From the NCBI RefSeq assembly GCF_010093815.1, contig NW_022985552.1, forward strand, positions 806,001-870,000: 64,000 nt of DNA, in the 5' to 3' direction. Position 1 is the stretch's first letter, and every line of letters starts with the position of its first letter. The DNA comes from Pseudovirgaria hyperparasitica. Lineage: Eukaryota > Ascomycota > Dothideomycetes > Acrospermales > Acrospermaceae. The notes beneath the pieces are model-generated. The model saw only the letters and a program-made list of their open reading frames with translations, did not search any database and was not told where the DNA came from. Shown here piece after piece: positions 58,501 through 64,000 of this stretch. The translations under genes were made by a program, and so were the position numbers.

Positions 58501-59246
58501 TCGACTGAGTCTCATCATTATCCACCGGAATGAACTGCGAGCAATTTTGCTGGACAAATGGATTTGCATGGCTCGAAAGTTCGACAACTGGAAAGCGCTT
58601 GAAATAGAAATATATTAACGCCACTGTGTCGAACAGATTTTGGCTCAATGATAGCTTATCTAGCTGTGGCGCATGCTGCGCGTCCAGCTTCGACCAGAAT
58701 GTACTTGATTTTTTGTGTGGTGTTCCTTTTGGCTCATGCATCTGAGCCGATCCTGTGTCGTGCCGCGAAAGCCATGATGACGCATCACAACCAATATCAA
58801 ACGGGGATACGTGTAGCGCATGTTGGCAAAGGCCGGCCCCCGGATCATCTTGAGCAGCGAGATAGTACGCAAGCATACGGGCGGTGAGTACGGTCGGCGG
58901 CTTATAAGGCGTGTCTCGGACTCGTATCTGGGCGCTTTTACACATGGGAGTGGTGCAATTGCGTTTATGACATCCATAGAGGATCTGCGACATATATCTG
59001 AAACATGTTAGGCCGTTGTCAGCGTCTACGGTTCCGGTCGGCTCACCTCCGTACGAGGTACTGGAACGTGATACTCCTTCTCATGCGCTTGTCTTCAATA
59101 TCTGAGCTTAGCTCGCCATCAGTGCTATGATGTACAACAGCCGTAAGCGGTGTTGGCGCGGGGCTCATCGTTGGATCGGCTGGACTCTTTGCAGCTGATG
59201 GTCCGGCTCCGTCTGGACCATTGGTCCACGATGAAGTATTTCGCAT
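55595..59246 (-). CDS. HECT E3 ubiquitin ligase with AZUL-like N-terminal zinc motif
   Basis: Three exons, 59246-59047, 58997-57181 and 57129-55595, give 1183 residues. Near the N-terminus YGCHKRNCTTPMC (Cys at about 76, 81, 86) and GLCQH (Cys124) resemble the AZUL zinc finger of UBE3A, with the same C-x4-C-x4-C start. A long helical middle follows. The HECT domain is typical: VDQGGVSLEFFHVALAEAFN, FKPASPASLAHCELIGLLFS, NGITLPVTFPIVFYYFLLDL, DGWPDLARSL, FVNDYIFWLVYQSVAPQLHA, and the catalytic TSSTCFGKLLLPEY with Cys at about 1151. All key residues are present, so it should form ubiquitin thioesters. The second intron needs the donor GTATTT after MNEM to keep frame into AWYRPRMPDL; the nearby stronger GTACGT would break it. 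Confidence 0.9.
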
Positions 59247-59787
59247 GTCATCTGTGTGGAGGTATATATAGTGCTCTACAGAGTCTTCGTGGCTCTGCTT
59301 GTGGAGCGCTGTTATATAGGGGTATAGAAGGTGGGAAGATACTGGACGCGTTCAAGCATCATCGCAAGTATCGCATTGGCGTTATTAGGCGGCGCAAGGT
59401 AGGTAATGAGGAACAGTGGATGTATCCAGGATCGAACGAGGAACTATGCGGTACGTACCGTGCTGATATATTCCTAGATGACATATATTACGAGTCACGC
59501 TACTGAGAGGCTTGAGACATTACACCTAATTATGCAGGTCTATTATGTACATAAAGCAGGTAGAGTCTTATCAGCTTTGGCTTACATGCTTCCACGCTGA
59601 CAAGCAATATACAAACATCTGTGTCGAATAACAAAATCGCACTACTTTCTATTCTGATGATCTCATATGCTACATTCTTCATCCTATCTTATCCAAGTTC
59701 TCTACAATTTCGGTACACTGTTAAGCTTTTCTTCGCCCCTGTACGACCTTAGCACCATCTCCATCCGAGCTCCAACAGGTGTGATCC
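59247..59787. other. Intergenic region
   Basis: Upstream of the HECT ligase and downstream of the esterase, both minus strand. AT-rich and without recognisable coding sequence. Confidence 0.5.
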
Positions 59788-60915
59788 TTACAACTTCCGT
59801 TTCTTATTGATGAAGCTCCTCGCCGCCTGACTACTCTTCCTTGCCGCAAACTCAAAGCCGACAATTGGCCCGACCAATATATAGTCATGTGGTGCATTCT
59901 CCTGGATGTCCAACGCTACCTCATTACCCTCCTTCTTTAGTTCCTCGTATAGTTGCGTGTCGTCACCGAGAAGTACCTCGCTGCCACCGACCGTGATCCA
60001 GATCGGAACAGTGCTTTTGAACGGGTTGCCGAGAGGCGAGATATACTCGGCGAACTTCGCGCTTGGCGACTTCATGGAGTCAGGGATGTATTTCGAAATG
60101 CCCCAGGCACCGAAGGAGGAGTGGATATAATCAGTCGCATAGTTTGGCGCCATCCGGGTGCGAGCTTGATCATAAGAGCCATGAGGCTCGACCCAGGGCG
60201 AAAACAACAAACTGGCACCCGGCGCCGGAATGTCAACCTCCTTTCCAAACTGTGCAATATATCTCAACAGCGCCAAGCACAGATTCCCACCCGCCGAATC
60301 TCCCGAGATGATGATGCGGCTCGCCGGAACCTCCAAGTCGTGAAGCGGGTACAGATACGTCGTGACGGCGTCCTGGAACGCAGCCGGGAATTTGCCATTC
60401 GTCGGCGCGCCAGACAGTCTGTACTGCGGAGCAAACACAAATGGCAACTTGGCATGCTTGTTGAGCGTCGCGCCTGCAAAGCCTGCGTCTCTCTTGCGGC
60501 CATCACCAATCACGAAGGCGCCGCCATGGAAGTGTAGACCGACGTCTTTACCCTTGAGCTCAGCTTTGGTCGGGGCGTGCGGGTACCAGGTACCGCCGAT
60601 CTTGATGGGCGACACATTTCCAACGCGCAGGGGACCGGTGTAGTACTTTTCACTTGCGGGCTCGACGGTTAAGAATTGCTTGCCCTCAGCGCCCGGAGCG
60701 AGTGGGAGGGGCACGTTCATCTCGACGGCGCCTGCGTGATAGAGGAACAGACGGACAATCTTGATGCCGATTGCTTGCCGGAAGGTCCATTTTGCGTTCG
60801 GGCGGAGGTTTGGAATGAGGTATGATACAACGAAGAGGGGGAAACGAGACAATTCGAATGCTAGAGCAAGGAGGACGTAGATGCCCTTGAAAGGCTGTGA
60901 GGTAATCAGTGCCAT
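59788..60915 (-). CDS. HSL-type alpha/beta hydrolase (esterase/lipase)
   Basis: Single exon, 375 residues. The oxyanion-hole motif HFHGGAFVIGD (HGGAF at about 130-134), the nucleophile motif SGDSAGGNL (Ser at about 207), the region GGSEVLLGDD with the likely acid, and NAPHDYILV with the catalytic His make a complete hormone-sensitive-lipase-type triad. A hydrophobic N-terminal segment (GIYVLLALAFELSRFPLFVV) probably anchors it in a membrane, as in related fungal steryl-acetyl or short-chain ester hydrolases. The substrate is not predictable. The first true ATG is at 60915. Confidence 0.9.
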   Translation of the reverse strand: MALITSQPFKGIYVLLALAFELSRFPLFVVSYLIPNLRPNAKWTFRQAIGIKIVRLFLYHAGAVEMNVPLPLAPGAEGKQFLTVEPASEKYYTGPLRVGNVSPIKIGGTWYPHAPTKAELKGKDVGLHFHGGAFVIGDGRKRDAGFAGATLNKHAKLPFVFAPQYRLSGAPTNGKFPAAFQDAVTTYLYPLHDLEVPASRIIISGDSAGGNLCLALLRYIAQFGKEVDIPAPGASLLFSPWVEPHGSYDQARTRMAPNYATDYIHSSFGAWGISKYIPDSMKSPSAKFAEYISPLGNPFKSTVPIWITVGGSEVLLGDDTQLYEELKKEGNEVALDIQENAPHDYILVGPIVGFEFAARKSSQAARSFINKKRKL

Positions 60916-62090
60916 TGCCAATCTTGGTAACCAATTTTCTCGAATTTCGTGAAAAGATACTGTGTACTAAGAAGCTCGAAACACACAGAAACGGGAGTCC
61001 TTGAGAGAATGGTCAAGGCAAAGTTCGGATCACCGTGGGGAAGAGCAATATTTGAGCTCATGGTTGAAGCTACTAAACGATCATTTTAGCTGCTGTCGTC
61101 AGATGCCTCGGTACGCTGAGACCTTCTACGGAGCCGTGCCCAAGGAAGAGATCTCGACATTGCGGGGGTCTGTCTAGGGCTCGGGATGGTCACGTGGAGT
61201 GTGGGAGAACTGGATTTTGCCCTTTGGCATGTGATTCTCTGTCAGTAATATAGCTCGAGTCTTAATCCAAACAGTTTGAGCACTTCTCGTGATGATGTAT
61301 GCTTAGTCTCATACTATGTAGAGCCTGTACTACCATCACAAGCTGCCAAGAGGTTCTATCAATGCGGATGACGGGAGGTACAGGCACTTGCCAAGCAAAT
61401 ATCAATATCTTAACAATACTCGTTTGCTACCCAACTTGGAACTCAGACTCATACACGTCACGATACGAATACTGTGAATTAATACAAAGTCAAGCAAACG
61501 TGATGATATATTTCAACTCGCATATCCCTGTTGGGAATCACAGGCCCCCTGGACGACATTTAGACCCTGGCTGAGAAGTCACTGCATTAGTGCCTCTTGG
61601 AAAGGCCTAATGTCTGCCTCAGGTTTCAGGGGCAGATAAGGCAATGTACGGACTCACGTCGCCCAAGTAAACCCTGCGAAGGGTTTGAGCCACGATTTGC
61701 AATTCATGAAGCAGCAATCTAATATATAACCAACAATCTTTGCATGTCTCGTGGTCGCGTCGAGTGAATTGCTTGGCGCCATTCGTCTCTGACAGCGCGT
61801 CGGCTGCTTTTTACTCAGGCAGGCCAGGGCTAATTAATTAGCTACGCCGTAATTAGGGTTGCATACGGCCCATGCCTGTACTACAAAGAGTACCACCATC
61901 AGCTTCAATAACACGGATTTTACAAAGTAACAACTTCTAATTTGGCCGTTGACGGCGAGGTATAAAACAACGTGCCCACAAAGGGCTGTGGCATTATTGC
62001 CACCCTATATCCCGAATTTCGCTAGATGGCGATGCCCTCTAAAGTGTAGAATTTCCAAAACTTTTGTTTATAATATCAGCTGGACACCGT
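60916..62090. other. Intergenic region
   Basis: Between the esterase start and the polyglutamine protein stop. No gene, repeat or RNA recognised over 1.2 kb. Confidence 0.5.
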
Positions 62091-62319
62091 CTAACCCTGG
62101 AACGTGTCTCCTAAAGTATTAATGCTCATGGCCATTCCGCGGCCCAAATAGCCATCTGCGTGTGCCTCGAGCCCTTCCATAGGCATCATACTGAGAGGTG
62201 ATGCCTGGTTGCTCATCATGTGTTGCTGGTGGTGCTGCGCCAAGCTGTGGTGGCTACTTCGGCGTGATAAGGAACCTGCATCCCAGAATACTTGCTGATG
62301 GTGATTGTGATTTTGGTTC

Positions 62320-62372
<53 letters not shown>

Positions 62373-64000
62373 TTGATTATGATGGTGATGATGTTGGCTG
62401 TGATGGCCCTGAGACTGGTGACTATGTGCCTGGTGGTGGTTCTGCGGGGGATTGTTTTGCGTCAAGTTTGACATATCCTCAACGTCGACATCACCTTCCG
62501 CATCCTCGTCATCCCCCTCACCGTCAAAGTCGTTGTTCGCATCGTCATCCATCACGCTGTCTGACGTTGCCGTGGTAGATATCGAGGGGATGATGGATCG
62601 TGATGAGGTTTTGGACAAGCTAGTGGAAGAGTTGCTCGTAGATACTGGTCCTGTGGTTGGGCTCACCTGCACCGATGAGTTATTGGTGGATCTACCTTTA
62701 GGTATCCTTACAGGCCCGAGCTGTGGGACAGATGATGTTGATAAGGATCGTTGCGCTTGCATTCCATTCGACTTGCTCCGGTTCTCACGGACCACATACC
62801 GCCACTTTTCGAGTAGTCGATCGTAGTCCAAGCTCATTGAGTCAACATGCTGTCCATATTGTTTCCTCAGTTCCTTGGCCATGTTTGCGGAAATGCGTGG
62901 CATGGCCGGATTTGCCTTGTCCGCGGTTGTAGGCGGGCAATTCCTCTTCAACTCGTCTATTTCCTGCTGTGCAACCTCCAATTTCGTTTGCAGGTCTCTC
63001 TGGGACTCTTGAGCGCGAGCAGAGAACCTTAACAGCTCCAACTGCCAAGCTTCCTGCTTCTGTTTCTCGGTCAATTTCTTCCAATGTGTCCAGGCAGCAG
63101 TCAAATGCGTTTTGACTTTCTGACACTCTACATCAAGGATTGGAGGTGTGGTCAGGGGTGAAGCAGACGCCGGGGTGTTTGGTGCAGTTTGCGTTGATTG
63201 TCCCAGTAAATGCTGACGTTGATAGCTGACTATGCGGTCGCGTGCTAGCTTTTGTAGAGTCTCGTGGTGCCTTTGCCCAGGTGGTTGTACGGACCAAGTG
63301 TCGTCTGCAGTAAAAGGTGTGCTGGAGAAGAGGGTCGGAGGAGTTTTCAACATATGTAGACACAGACCAGGGAAGTTGAGCGAACAGAAGTCGAATTCGA
63401 AGAGGCTAAAATTTCCACTTCGCATGCTAAAACCTTCAGTCAGTATTGAGCTTGCAGAACTTGGGTGATTGGTCATACCTTGCGTCACGGACATTCTGCA
63501 GCAGCTCTTTCAGAGCAAGCTCTGCCGCTTTGCCATTCTCCCATTCCTCGGAGAGCTTTTGTCGCTGCTCGAATTCCGTCTTTTGCTGGACGTGTCTTGA
63601 AACCTCTCGACGTCTTTCGGGCACAGTATTGATAGTGGGACGCGGGGCAAGATTGTTGATCAAGCCAGTGGCTTGCCAATTCAGCTCATTGAATCTGGTA
63701 CGGACCTTCTCATTCGGACCAAGGGTATGGGACGGTGATTCGGCTGTGATGGGCGAACCCTCGTCTCTGGCCGATTCCTGAGGTGTGGGCGCTGCTGTGG
63801 CGGGAGCCGAGTCCTCTTGCCTGGACCAGACGCCGGAAGAAGAATTCCTCACTTGCCGCCTTGTTATGCCTCCTCGTAGCTTCCGAATCTCATCTACATT
63901 ATGTATACCGTCAGGTGGCTTGGCGTTCTTGGGCTTTATGTATAGGTCAAGATGACGGCCGAGCGAGGAGGAGGTAAAGGCTTGACCGCAGTAGGGACAG
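62091..64000 (-). CDS. Zinc-finger protein with polyglutamine/His-rich tail (5' end off window)
   Basis: Exons 64000-63479 (partial) and 63426-62091, joined across GTATGA...TTTTAG. The visible part starts with CPYCGQAFTSSSLGRHLDLY, a C2H-type zinc-binding motif, followed by GIHNVDEIRKLRGGITRRQ; this combination recurs in an uncharacterised Pezizomycotina family. Coiled-coil segments follow (EFEQRQKLSEEWENGKAAEL, LQTKLEVAQQEIDELKRN). The C-terminal third is disordered: a Ser/Thr-rich region, an acidic block (DDDANNDFDGEGDDEDAEGD), then His/Gln-rich sequence with a run of 19 Gln. A nuclear regulatory role is plausible but not shown. The start codon and any upstream exons lie beyond 64000. Confidence 0.82.
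62319..62375 (-). repeat. CAG/CAA repeat encoding 19 glutamines
   Basis: Nineteen consecutive mixed CAG and CAA codons inside the zinc-finger protein gene, flanked by His/Asn/Gln-rich sequence. Confidence 0.95.

Overview
The window is nuclear DNA of a filamentous ascomycete (Pezizomycotina; Dothideomycetes is my best guess, from protein flavour only). Short 45-95 base GT-AG introns interrupt most genes, intergenic gaps are modest, and several families are fungal: a 2EXR protein, an Asp f 4-like secreted protein, an IKS1-type kinase, a GIT1-like permease and an Hsp70-like protein. I saw no transposon, CRISPR array, rRNA or convincing tRNA by eye.

Layout. 1-6 kb: a lysyl-tRNA synthetase N-terminus joined to unrelated sequence (runs off the left edge), a 2EXR protein, a histidine phosphatase and a glucose-6-phosphate 1-epimerase. 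6-17 kb: Rif1 on the minus strand, diverging from the G-alpha chaperone Ric8, then an IKS1-like membrane kinase. 17-26 kb is gene-poor: a small bZIP factor and a three-exon single-pass membrane protein. 26-36 kb: an Hsp70-like ATPase with an unusual Asn/His-rich tail, a glycerophosphodiester/phosphate-type MFS permease and a POT peptide transporter. 36-46 kb is housekeeping: RPN7 and mRNA cap methyltransferase head to head, PEX11, alanine aminotransferase, and a secreted Asp f 4-like protein. 46-55 kb is sparse and rich in simple repeats, with two weak hypothetical genes and a Myb-like DNA-binding protein lying between minisatellites, one containing an assembly gap. 55-64 kb: a HECT ubiquitin ligase with an AZUL-like N-terminal zinc motif, an HSL-type esterase, and a zinc-finger/polyglutamine protein cut by the right edge.

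The genes do not form one pathway or an obvious secondary-metabolite cluster; the region reads as ordinary core chromosome with two sparse islands. Exon boundaries were derived by hand from splice signals, reading-frame continuity and family resemblance; for most multi-exon genes the exon lengths sum to a whole number of codons. The most unusual features are the lysyl-tRNA synthetase fusion, the Hsp70-like tail, tandem splice acceptors inside the bZIP basic region, and a 4-base first exon plus a GC-AG intron in the peptide transporter. I did not find a clearly new multi-gene system.
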